From positions 1 through 16,930 of the forward strand of contig JAIOQL010000083.1 in the NCBI GenBank assembly GCA_021413405.1: a DNA stretch of 16,930 nucleotides. Direction: 5' to 3'. The position numbers and the translations under genes were made by a program. The notes beneath the pieces are model-generated. The model was not told the DNA's origin. It ran no database searches and saw nothing but the letters and a program-made list of their open reading frames with translations. Origin of the DNA: Leptospira sp. (GTDB taxonomy: Bacteria > Spirochaetota > Leptospiria > Leptospirales > Leptospiraceae). Shown one piece after another: positions 1 to 7,596 of this stretch; within the stretch, counting starts at the first letter, position 1; each line of letters begins with the position of its first letter.

Positions 1-970
1 CTCAAAACAGGTGAATTCCTGGGTATGATATAGAGATGACTTCTTTGGCTTTTCCAGAAAATGCATTCTTTGTTTTCCTTCGTAAATGATTTTCCCTGGT
101 CAATGGATAGTTTAAGTTCCATAAACAATTTCTTCTGGATTGGATGCTTGCGCAGTCTTTTCAGAAAAATATCAATTGCCTGTTTCAAAATACCCGCGCC
201 TGCATTGATTATCATTTGTTTATCAATTTTGAGAAACGGAAATGTTTCTGTTTGAGAACCAACAGAATTTTCTTCTTCGTCATTGTGGAAATTGTCATAG
301 AGTTTTTCCGGAGATAGATTTTCTTTCAGAAGTTCCGGCACAATGTTCCGGCGGATTCTGTTGCGAAGAAATTTCGTATCATCATTCGACTCATCCAGGA
401 AAACCTCCCATTTTTCGCCAGCATGGATTTCCTCCATTTCACTCATCTTAAACTTTATCAGTGGCCGGAAAACATTGTTTTCGAATATTTTCAGAGTTTT
501 TAAACTTTCGGGACCGCCGCCACGAATGAGGTTGATCAGGATTGTTTCGAGGTAATCAACAGAGTGATGTCCGGTAACTGCATACATTTTTTTCCCACGG
601 GTAATCCTCGCTAGATCATGGTACCGGACTATCCTTCCAGTCTCTTCCAGGCCTCTACCGGTCTTTTTTGCTATCGCCGGAATATTTTTTTTTTTATAAA
701 TGTTTTGAAAATGAAATTTGTATCTAAAAAAATTGTTAACAGGGATTCCTGCTCTGCATTATCGCGGATAGAATGATCCAAATGATATATCAGCGGTTCG
801 GGGATCAGCTTGTACTGAAAAAGATAAGAATAGAAATTAAGAAGCAACGTGGAATCTTTTCCACCGGAATATCCGATGACGGCATGATTTTCAGTCAGTA
901 GTTCCCGATAGTTTATCAACCTGTCCCAGGCCCTGATAAAAATAGATTCTGTATTCGCTGAAATATTCAC
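1..970 (-). pseudogene. tilS: tRNA(Ile)-lysidine synthase TilS, frameshifted, 3' end outside window
   Basis: TilS uses ATP to convert C34 of the CAU-anticodon tRNA-Ile to lysidine, so that the tRNA reads AUA; it is normally essential. The first 99 residues, from a GTG start at 970, carry the PP-loop SGGKDS at residues 35-40 and a DHSIR segment. They then run into a stop just after an 11-base A run (T run 685-695 on the plus strand). In another frame the protein continues with IPAIAKKTGRGLEETGRIVR and then the TilS signature HHSVDYLETILINLIRGGG. It stays open to base 1, so the C-terminal end lies outside the window. One extra A (12 instead of 11), or two fewer, would rejoin the frames. The GTG lies 3 bases after the stop of the upstream phosphatase gene, so the two are probably co-transcribed. 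Identity is very secure. Whether the frameshift is real, a sequencing error in a homopolymer, or rescued by polymerase slippage is open. Confidence 0.9.
685..695. repeat. 11-base homopolymer (A on coding strand) at the tilS frame break
   Basis: This uninterrupted run of 11 T on the plus strand (A in the tilS mRNA) sits exactly where the tilS reading frame breaks. Twelve A would give an in-frame protein reading FIKKKNIPAIAKK across the site. Confidence 0.9.
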
Positions 971-973
971 AAT

Positions 974-2887
974 TTAATTAAAGCGTTTTACTGCGAGGAG
1001 AGTTATATCGTCATTTTGTTCAAAGTTATCGGTGTGAATTTTCAGATCTGCATAGATCTTTGATAACATTTCTTCGGGATGCAATTCGGAATTCTTCATG
1101 AATGTATTGCGCAATCTTTCTTCATCAAATTGTTCGCCATGTTTGTTCATGGCTTCCGTAACCCCGTCGGTGAACATTAGCATAACATCGCCCACATTCA
1201 TATCAATTCTTCCCATGTTGAAATATTCAGAGATATCCGGTTTTACCCCGAGTATGATGCCTTTCGTAGCAATAATTTCAATTTTTTTCTCTGCTGCCCT
1301 GTAGATCAATAAATCTCCGTGACCTCCCCCGCTGAACTGAAATTCATTTGTAGTGCTGTCCCATCGGAGAACGATGATGGACATGAATCGCGGAAGTGCC
1401 GAATCTCTGTAATTATGATATATATATGTGTTGACGTCGTGCGCGATGTCCCATGTTGAATATTTTTTTCTGACAAGAGAGTGAATGATTGTTCTGACTG
1501 TTGCCATAACAAGACCTGCAGGAATTCCTTTTCCGGAGACGTCTCCAATGCAGATCAGAGTTTCATTTGTATTTGGGGAAACTATGATGTCATAATAATC
1601 GCCACCTATCCCGCGCGCCGGAATCATGAACCCGCCGAATTCATATCTTGGATGAGTCGGCATGGATTTTGGAAGCAATGCATATTGGATTTCTCTTGCA
1701 ATTTCAATTTCTTTTTCGAAACGCTGTTGCTTTGCCATTTTCTGGTATAAAACTGAATTTTCAATTGTTATCTTTGCCTGTGCGGAATATGCCGAAAGCA
1801 CTTCGATGTCATCTGACGTAAAGCCCGTGTCAGATCTTCTTCCGATCATAAATATATAATCGTTACCTTCTCCTTTGAAGAGCGGGATGATCAGCACCTG
1901 GTCCCTCTCAAACCCGATGTTTTTTAAAATCTGAAATTTTTCAGAACTGACTACGATTGATTCATCATATTTGAAAATTTCCTCGAAACGGTGATATTCA
2001 TTTTTATCAACTTCGTCGGTGGAAATATCGATGGTAGTTGCCGATCTTAGCAGTTTATGCGCGGTTACAGAACTAAGGCTGTTATTATTTTCATTGAGGA
2101 TGTTTATATCAGTGTCTACAAATCCGGACAGGGTAAGCAGAATCATTTTGATCATTTCGAGCGTATTGTCAAAATAGAGTCTGCTTAAAGTGAGACCGGC
2201 TATATGAAGATTCTGGAAATTCCGCGATTGTCTTTTCGTTCTTTCAAAAAGTAGAGTATTCCTGACGGCTGCTGCAAATTGACCTGCAACCAGTTCGAGA
2301 AGATAGAGATCCTGTTTGATTTTCTTTTCATCGAATTTTTTATAATCAATGAATATTACTCCAAGGGGAGTTCCACGGAATACAATTGGGATTGCAAGTT
2401 GCGTTGAAATTTTAGCGATTCTTTTATAGGTATAGTAGTTTTTTGCAGTCTGATCTTCCAGTTGGTAGTACATTGATTTCTTGTCGAGAAGACAGGCTGC
2501 AACAGGTCCGTATGCGCGATCAAATTTGACCCTGAATTTATTTAAACTATCTATCACTCCGGTATTTCCGTTCATAAACTTAGCCATCCTGAGATGGTTC
2601 AGATCTTCTTCCAGAAACAGGATACCTACGTTTTCAACGGATAATTTTGTACAGATTATTGACACTACACGCGTTAGCAGGTCTTCGATATCCTGGCTTG
2701 AATTGAAGAGGGAGATGAACTCGAGTATTAGATCAGAAATGCCTTTTGAGGTGTGGAGTCTTGGGAACCGTTGTATCTTTCTTTTTTCGAGGAACCATTC
2801 CTTGCCACAAGTATTGCAATGGAATTTACCGCTCGCAACAGTGTGTCCATCAGGTATTCTAATTTCACCGCAGAGAAGGCAGGCCAT
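974..2887 (-). CDS. Zinc-ribbon / tandem GAF / SpoIIE-type PP2C serine phosphatase
   Basis: This 637-residue cytoplasmic signalling protein probably dephosphorylates a serine or threonine on a STAS-type anti-sigma antagonist or similar partner. The N-terminus has a zinc-ribbon-like pair of CxxC motifs (C3, C6 and C24, C27). Two GAF-like sensory regions follow at about 65-215 and 225-385, then a short linker with an IEIAREIQ segment typical of the helix before PP2C modules. The SpoIIE/RsbU phosphatase domain fills about 400-637. Its metal-binding acidic motifs are all present: GGDYYD near 430, GDVSGKG near 446, FTDGVTEAM near 570 and QNDDITLL near 625. ATG is the earliest possible start because an in-frame TAA lies 6 bases upstream; no good ribosome binding site is seen. 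It is transcribed divergently from a sigma-54 activator that also has two GAF domains, and tilS follows after 3 bases. The ligand and target are unknown. Confidence 0.9.
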   Translation of the reverse strand: MACLLCGEIRIPDGHTVASGKFHCNTCGKEWFLEKRKIQRFPRLHTSKGISDLILEFISLFNSSQDIEDLLTRVVSIICTKLSVENVGILFLEEDLNHLRMAKFMNGNTGVIDSLNKFRVKFDRAYGPVAACLLDKKSMYYQLEDQTAKNYYTYKRIAKISTQLAIPIVFRGTPLGVIFIDYKKFDEKKIKQDLYLLELVAGQFAAAVRNTLLFERTKRQSRNFQNLHIAGLTLSRLYFDNTLEMIKMILLTLSGFVDTDINILNENNNSLSSVTAHKLLRSATTIDISTDEVDKNEYHRFEEIFKYDESIVVSSEKFQILKNIGFERDQVLIIPLFKGEGNDYIFMIGRRSDTGFTSDDIEVLSAYSAQAKITIENSVLYQKMAKQQRFEKEIEIAREIQYALLPKSMPTHPRYEFGGFMIPARGIGGDYYDIIVSPNTNETLICIGDVSGKGIPAGLVMATVRTIIHSLVRKKYSTWDIAHDVNTYIYHNYRDSALPRFMSIIVLRWDSTTNEFQFSGGGHGDLLIYRAAEKKIEIIATKGIILGVKPDISEYFNMGRIDMNVGDVMLMFTDGVTEAMNKHGEQFDEERLRNTFMKNSELHPEEMLSKIYADLKIHTDNFEQNDDITLLAVKRFN

Positions 2888-3117
2888 AGTAAATTATCGT
2901 TTTTTCAACAAGTAAAATCAAGTCGGATTCAACAGACTTCAGCTATATCGATGAATTGTAACACATTAATCCGGAATGAATACAAAAAAATTTCCTGCTC
3001 AATTTTTGCACCTGCCTCTCTTACTTTCAAATCTTTGCCAGGCTGACTTGGCAATTTTGAATTCTGTTTAAAAATGTCTAAAAAAAATACACTTGACCAT
3101 ACAAAGGACAATCTGTT
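2888..3117. promoter_or_regulatory. Divergent intergenic region with inverted repeat TTGCCA-8-TGGCAA
   Basis: These 230 bases separate the divergent phosphatase and sigma-54 activator genes and must hold both promoters. A perfect 6-base inverted repeat with an 8-base centre lies at 3035-3040 and 3049-3054, about 65 bases before the activator start, which suits an operator. No convincing -35/-10 pair or -24/-12 element was found. Confidence 0.4.
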
Positions 3118-5232
3118 GTGATTTTAGGCACTATGACAGAAAAAGCCTCCCTGAATCCACTTTTATCCATCCATGAGGTTGCCACGGCAATGAATTCGAC
3201 CCTCGATCCGGATGGCTTATTGGATCTGATTTTGGACAGGTGTATCAGTTTTTGCGGTGTTGAATCCGGCTCACTGATGCTTGTTAATCCAAAGGAAGAT
3301 ATTCTGGATATTGTCACCTCAAGGGGACTTAACCCGGAAGTGAAACGTGAAGTGAAACTGAAAATTGGCCAGGGAGTCACCGGTATTGTTGCGTCAACAG
3401 GTCGTGGAATTTTGATCAATGATGTAAGTAAGGATTCCAACTATATTGCCATAAAAAAAGAAATAAAATCTGAAATGGCTGTTCCAATGATCGTTGAAGA
3501 TAACATAATTGGAGTCATTTCGCTTGATTCAAACAGGATCAATGCATTTACAGAAGAGCATCTTGCGATTGTTTCCATCCTTGCAAACCAGGCGGCGCAG
3601 ATTTTTAAAAACCTGCAGACTTTCCGTCAGTTGGAGCAAAAAAATAAGATCCAGCAGGTTTTGATTGAAATTTCAAAAGTAGTTACTTCATCTCTCGATC
3701 TGGATGAAATTTTCAACTCTATCATGTTTATTCTTGAGAAATCACTCAAACTTGAAAAGGGAAGCCTGGTTCTTTATTTCCCGGAAGAGGGAAGGCTCAA
3801 GCTTGTTGCGGCTGTGGGTCTGACCCAGGATGAAAGAGACAAAGGAGTTTATCAGCCGGGAGAAGGCCTTACTGGAAAAGTCTTTGAGAGTGGAGAGGCT
3901 ACTATAGTCAGATCAGTTGCGGATGATCCTTTGTTCCTCGACCGGGTTGGTTATATTTCCCATTTCAAGAATGATCCACACAATGTATCTCTACTTTCAG
4001 TACCGGTGACGAGCGATCTTTCTATAATTGGAGTTGTGAGTGTCTTCATAGCCCACCAGAAAAATTCGGATCTCCAGACATACCTGGATTTTCTACAGGT
4101 CGTTGCGTCGATTATTTCCCAGGCAATCCGGATACACAATCTTGTAGACGAGGCAACGAAGGAAATTTCCCGCGAGAACATTCTGCTGAAAAGGGAACTG
4201 AAAGATAAGTATAAATTCGGATCCCTGATCGGAAGATCAAAAATCATGGAAAAGTTATTTGAAAAAATAAATCTGGTTGCTGATTCCCGTGCGTCTGTTC
4301 TTATTACAGGTGAATCCGGAACCGGTAAAGAAATGATTGCTTCTGCAATTCATTACAATAGCAACCGTTCTGATAAGCCATTCATTAAAATCAATTGCGC
4401 CGCTATCCCGGAAAATCTGCTGGAAAGCGAACTATTCGGACACAAGAAAGGATCTTTCACAGGAGCGGTGGCCGATAAAAAGGGGAAGTTTGAACTGGCC
4501 GATGGAGGGACAATCTTTCTCGATGAGATTGGTGAGATGGATCCGAATCTCCAGTCAAAACTTCTCAGGGTTCTGCAGGAGAGAGAGATTGAAGCAGTAG
4601 GTTCCGTGAAGGCAAGAAAAGTGGATATCAGAATTCTTGCAGCAACAAATGCAAATCTTGAGGAACTAATACAACAGAAAAAATTCCGTTCCGATCTTTA
4701 TTACCGGCTGAATGTAGTGAATATGCACACTCCTGCTTTGCGTGACCGGCCCGAGGACATCCCTCTATTAATTTCTCATTTTATCGATAAATATTCGAAA
4801 GAAAATGGAAAGGTTATCAAAGGGATTTCCCGGGAAGCACACAAACTCCTCTCTGCTTTTTCGTGGCCGGGAAATGTCCGGGAACTGGAGAATGTAATAG
4901 AGCGTTCCGTGGTACTCTCTCAGACTGAAATGCTCGATATAGCTGATTTTTCAGAAATCAACACGAAAAACTCAAACGTAATTCAACCGGTCGCTGAAAA
5001 AATTGCCGATAACGGGAATGGTCTTGAAATAAGTTCTGCTTTCTATAATCCCTCGAACCTTGATGCGTTAGACGGCAGAGCACTCGAAGTCGTAGTCGGA
5101 GAAGTCGAATCCCGGCTGATCCAGTATGCCCTGAAAAGATTCCGATACACTAAGACAAGGGTTGCGAAATACCTCGGTATCAACAGGAATACTCTGGATA
5201 AAAGGATCAAAGAACTGAACATTGAATACTGA
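3118..5232 (+). CDS. Sigma-54-dependent transcriptional activator, GAF-GAF-AAA+-Fis
   Basis: This 704-residue enhancer-binding protein of the NifA/NtrC type would remodel RNA polymerase containing sigma-54. Two GAF domains lie at about 20-165 and 185-335, followed by a helical linker. The AAA+ domain runs from about 370 to 605. It has Walker A GESGTGKE near 398, the sigma-54 contact loop as GSFTGA near 446 (the common form is GAFTGA), Walker B GTIFLDEIGEM near 464-474, and the sensor and arginine-finger segment FRSDLYYRLNVV. A Fis-type helix-turn-helix at about 660-704 contains TRVAKYLGINRNTLDKRI. The GTG start has AAAGGA 9 bases upstream (3103-3108); an in-frame ATG at 3133 lacks a comparable site, so GTG is preferred. 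The divergent GAF phosphatase suggests a shared signal, but that is inference. The gene is intact, ends in TGA, and the stop lies in the loop of a terminator-like hairpin. Confidence 0.93.
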   Translation: MILGTMTEKASLNPLLSIHEVATAMNSTLDPDGLLDLILDRCISFCGVESGSLMLVNPKEDILDIVTSRGLNPEVKREVKLKIGQGVTGIVASTGRGILINDVSKDSNYIAIKKEIKSEMAVPMIVEDNIIGVISLDSNRINAFTEEHLAIVSILANQAAQIFKNLQTFRQLEQKNKIQQVLIEISKVVTSSLDLDEIFNSIMFILEKSLKLEKGSLVLYFPEEGRLKLVAAVGLTQDERDKGVYQPGEGLTGKVFESGEATIVRSVADDPLFLDRVGYISHFKNDPHNVSLLSVPVTSDLSIIGVVSVFIAHQKNSDLQTYLDFLQVVASIISQAIRIHNLVDEATKEISRENILLKRELKDKYKFGSLIGRSKIMEKLFEKINLVADSRASVLITGESGTGKEMIASAIHYNSNRSDKPFIKINCAAIPENLLESELFGHKKGSFTGAVADKKGKFELADGGTIFLDEIGEMDPNLQSKLLRVLQEREIEAVGSVKARKVDIRILAATNANLEELIQQKKFRSDLYYRLNVVNMHTPALRDRPEDIPLLISHFIDKYSKENGKVIKGISREAHKLLSAFSWPGNVRELENVIERSVVLSQTEMLDIADFSEINTKNSNVIQPVAEKIADNGNGLEISSAFYNPSNLDALDGRALEVVVGEVESRLIQYALKRFRYTKTRVAKYLGINRNTLDKRIKELNIEY

Positions 5233-5251
5233 AATGTTCAATTTATTTTTT
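5216..5251 (+). terminator. Terminator-like hairpin overlapping the sigma-54 activator stop codon
   Basis: TGAACATT at 5216-5223 pairs perfectly with AATGTTCA at 5233-5240 around a 9-base loop that contains the TGA stop. A T-rich tail ending in six T (5246-5251) follows. The stem is AT-rich and therefore weak. Confidence 0.5.
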
Positions 5252-5351
5252 GGTTCGATGAATTCTTGAGCAGACAAAAGTTATTTTCAAATATGCTTCG
5301 TTTCGTGAAAAATGAATCGCCGGCTGAATCGCATTCAAGGGACAACTACTC

Positions 5352-6119
5352 ATGATTTTGACATGGAAATTATTATTTACCTCGTTGCCGTATGTTGCTT
5401 TCGCGCTGGGCTGTAAAGTAATACTGACAGAGGTTTTAAACCTTCGCGGATTCCTCGAATTTTCGGACATAGCTCTTGTACTTACCGGGGGCATTTTTCT
5501 CATTGGTTTCATGCTGGCCGGAACAATGGCGGATTACAAAGAAAGTGAAAAGATTCCTTCTGAAATAGCCTGTTCGCTCGAAACAATTGAAGAATCTCTT
5601 TTGTTTGCCCAGGCATCTAAAAATCCCCTTGGTTTTGAAAACAGTTTGGAAAAATTTGCCGGAGTCGTGGAGTCAGTTTTTGGATTTTTTACAAATAAGC
5701 TGAATCTCGAAACGGTTTTTGTAAAGGTTAACTCTCTGAATGAACTGGCCGTAGCTATTGATAAAGCTGGATCAGCCCCAATTGCCCTGAGAGTAATCAA
5801 TGAACTTAGTGCACTGCGAAAAATAATTAGCCGGATCAATGTTATCAAAAAAAAAGACTTCATCGCATATGGATATGCACTTCTTGAACTCCTGCTCCTT
5901 GCAATTTTCTTTTTGATGATAGCTATTTTCAAGACGATACTCGCAGAAATCGTTCTCGTAGGCTTTGTTTTCCTCATTTATGTTTATATGTATCGCCTTA
6001 TCCGGGACATTGATGATCCATTTGACTATAATGAAGACGGAATTGCTCAGGGATCTGAGGTTGAGCTTTTCCCTTTTCTGGAATACCGTGAAAGACTGAA
6101 AAAGAAGATAGCGAAATAA
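5352..6119 (+). CDS. Four-helix membrane protein, possibly bestrophin-like (DUF4239-type)
   Basis: This 255-residue protein has two hydrophobic segments near the N-terminus (about 5-27 and 38-58) and two adjacent ones near the C-terminus (about 173-192 and 195-215). Between them is a roughly 110-residue soluble, helical stretch. After the last helix comes LIRDIDDPFDYNEDG, which recalls the acidic DDPF-type segment after the final helix of bestrophin-like proteins. With the 2+2 helix layout, this makes that family my best guess, which would suggest an anion channel. I do not recognise it firmly, and an uncharacterised membrane protein is the safe call. The start is well supported: AAGGGA at 5337-5342 lies 9 bases before the ATG. 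It follows the sigma-54 activator after 119 bases with a weak terminator between, so co-transcription is uncertain. No damage is visible. Confidence 0.75.
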   Translation: MILTWKLLFTSLPYVAFALGCKVILTEVLNLRGFLEFSDIALVLTGGIFLIGFMLAGTMADYKESEKIPSEIACSLETIEESLLFAQASKNPLGFENSLEKFAGVVESVFGFFTNKLNLETVFVKVNSLNELAVAIDKAGSAPIALRVINELSALRKIISRINVIKKKDFIAYGYALLELLLLAIFFLMIAIFKTILAEIVLVGFVFLIYVYMYRLIRDIDDPFDYNEDGIAQGSEVELFPFLEYRERLKKKIAK

Positions 6120-6372
6120 TTGGAGATCAATAGGCGAGGGTAGTAATTATCTTCCCCGGCCTCAGCCATATTGCAAAATACAATGTGTTTTGTTGGATGT
6201 GATGTCAATATGATGTGTAATGACGATGCCATGGTGGGCATCCGGCACAAATATTATCAATCGAAAAAACTGAATAGAATATTCTATCTGTTTACTATCT
6301 CCCGATTTAAAAATATGTTTACTCAATCAGAGAATAATTTTCTGATTGGATAAAATTAAAACAGGATACTCT
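6120..6372. other. Intergenic region with 8-base inverted repeat before the small exported protein gene
   Basis: No gene is supported in these 253 bases. A perfect inverted repeat, CAATCAGA at 6324-6331 and TCTGATTG at 6341-6348 with a 9-base centre, ends 24 bases before the next ATG. It has no T tract after it, so an operator or 5' leader hairpin is likelier than a terminator. A second small hairpin (GATGCC 6225-6230 / GGCATC 6237-6242) is probably incidental. Confidence 0.4.
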
Positions 6373-6801
6373 ATGAAAATAACAAAAATAGGAATTTTTG
6401 CAGTTCTATTCATGGCGACAATTACTTTGTTCGCCGGACCTTCAGATAAAATGAAAGAGGCTCTCGAGAAAGGTGATAAATCTTTTTTCGCGAAAGTGAA
6501 ATGGAAATCTTTTGAAGCGGCTAATAATACAGATCCGAAAACTACTTTCATAGCGAGTTCTTGCTACCAGAAGGAAGAAAAGTGTGCAGAAGCATTGATC
6601 GGCGTTTTGTCAAATTCAGATGGACAGGTTCGTGCTTCTGTATTTGGAGAACTTCAATACAATTTTCTGGAGGGACTGAGATAGAACCCTGCAGCATTGA
6701 AAAAATTGAAGAAAGTTCTGGAAAAACATAAGGAAACTGACGAAGGTCCGGGAGGAGCTCTCGATTCTTTGAAACAGGCTATCGATAAACCTTCTACCTG
6801 A
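6373..6801 (+). pseudogene. Small exported helical (HEAT-like) protein with internal amber stop
   Basis: From ATG 6373, with AGGA at 6363-6366 spaced 6 bases, the gene encodes a signal peptide (MKITKIGIFAVLFMATITLFAG) and then a lysine- and alanine-rich helical protein. After 103 codons it meets TAG at 6682-6684 directly after FLEGLR. The same frame then stays open for 38 more codons (NPAALKKLKKVLEKHKETDE and on to DSLKQAIDKPST) up to TGA at 6799-6801. The full length would be 142 codons including the TAG. The helical character and composition continue smoothly across the TAG, which supports a single nonsense substitution in one ancestral gene. The pattern of short helices with ALIGVLSNSDGQVRASV resembles a HEAT-like repeat; the function is unknown. 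TAG also serves as the normal stop of the chaN-like gene, so amber recoding is unlikely. A terminator-like hairpin follows. Confidence 0.65.
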
Positions 6802-6819
6802 TTCAATTAATACCAATGC

Positions 6820-6844
6820 AACATCCTGCTTTACGCAGGGTGTT
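6820..6844 (+). terminator. Hairpin terminator after the small exported protein gene
   Basis: AACATCCTGC at 6820-6829 pairs with GCAGGGTGTT at 6835-6844 (ten pairs, one G-T wobble) around the 5-base loop TTTAC. Only a short T tract follows (AGTTTAAG), so termination may be partial. It lies 19 bases after the second stop and 38 bases before dacA. Confidence 0.55.
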
Positions 6845-6881
6845 AGTTTAAGAAAACAGATCGGGAAGTATTCCGGAAAAA

Positions 6882-7562
6882 ATGCATAAGTATTCTTTAG
6901 TCATTCTTCTCTTTTTTCTTCCCTGTATTTATCCCGGGTTTGCCGGTGAATTACCTCTGAATTTTGATGTGAGATCATTTATTTTGCAGGACAGTAAAAC
7001 CGGAAAAATTCTGTTTAAAAGAAATGAAGATCTGGTATTTCCCGTTGCAAGCCTGACGAAGCTCGTGACAGCTATCACAGCCAGAGAGATTTTAACCGAA
7101 AAATCAATTGTAATTATCCCTGCAAAAATGGGAAACAACGCCAAAGGAAAACTTGTTCCCGGAGAGAAATATTATTTTCGGGATCTACTGGTTCCATTAC
7201 TCAATTCATCTGCGAACGATGCGTCAGTCGCCATTGCGATCAATGCCAAAGGAACTGAAAGAGAATTTGTCGGTGCAATGAATCGTTGGGTGAGCCGAAA
7301 TGGATTTACCCGGACACGGTTTATGGATTCAACCGGGCATTCGGTGAAATCAGTATCAACTGCAAGAGAAATACTTGAAATTTTCAGACTTGTGTCCCGT
7401 GACCCGATTATAGGAAAGATTTTGTCAGAGAAATCGGGAAAAATCTCGGATCTTTCCGGAAGGACTATTGAAAACAGCTACACGGGAGCCTTCCTCGAAA
7501 GCAGGGGTGTGGGAGAGGGGCAGTTTGGTAAAACCGGTTCGACAAATGCTGCGAAACATTGA
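6882..7562 (+). CDS. dacA: D-alanyl-D-alanine carboxypeptidase (peptidase S11), probably frameshifted at its 3' end
   Basis: This exported penicillin-binding protein of the PBP5 type trims the terminal D-Ala from peptidoglycan stem peptides. The signal peptide covers about 1-22 (ending PGFAG). The catalytic motifs are complete: SLTK at 57-60, SAN at 110-112 and KTG at 217-219. The annotated protein stops only seven residues after KTG, at NAAKH, whereas the family continues with at least two more beta strands. In the next frame the sequence reads MVLKNHSDRRYE and ends in TGA at 7598-7600. That TGA overlaps the ATG of the downstream gene as ATGA, a typical translational-coupling arrangement. 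Restoring one base near 7560 would give AAKHC followed by MVLKNHSDRRYE. The full C-terminal domain of E. coli PBP5 is absent in either version. The family is certain; use of the dacA symbol rather than a paralogue name is a convenience. Confidence 0.85.
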   Translation: MHKYSLVILLFFLPCIYPGFAGELPLNFDVRSFILQDSKTGKILFKRNEDLVFPVASLTKLVTAITAREILTEKSIVIIPAKMGNNAKGKLVPGEKYYFRDLLVPLLNSSANDASVAIAINAKGTEREFVGAMNRWVSRNGFTRTRFMDSTGHSVKSVSTAREILEIFRLVSRDPIIGKILSEKSGKISDLSGRTIENSYTGAFLESRGVGEGQFGKTGSTNAAKH

Positions 7563-7596
7563 TGGTGTTAAAAAATCATTCTGACAGACGCTACGA

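Noticed and set aside
1306..1548. Open reading frames antisense or out of frame to the phosphatase and other genes
   Set aside because: They lie entirely inside well-supported genes, have no motifs or starts of their own, and are shadows of the real coding frames.
3048..3066. Sigma-54 promoter beginning at TTGGCA
   Set aside because: The -24-like TTGGCA lacks the required GC at the -12 position at the right spacing.
5250..5275. tRNA T-loop-like GGTTCGA
   Set aside because: No acceptor, D or anticodon stems can be formed around it.
6225..6242. Small hairpin GATGCC/GGCATC as a terminator of the membrane protein gene
   Set aside because: It has only a 6-base stem, no T tract, and lies over 100 bases after the stop.
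6682..6684. Amber codon read as an amino acid (recoding)
   Set aside because: TAG is the ordinary stop of the chaN-like gene in this window and no suppressor or pyrrolysine-type gene is seen; a nonsense mutation is simpler.
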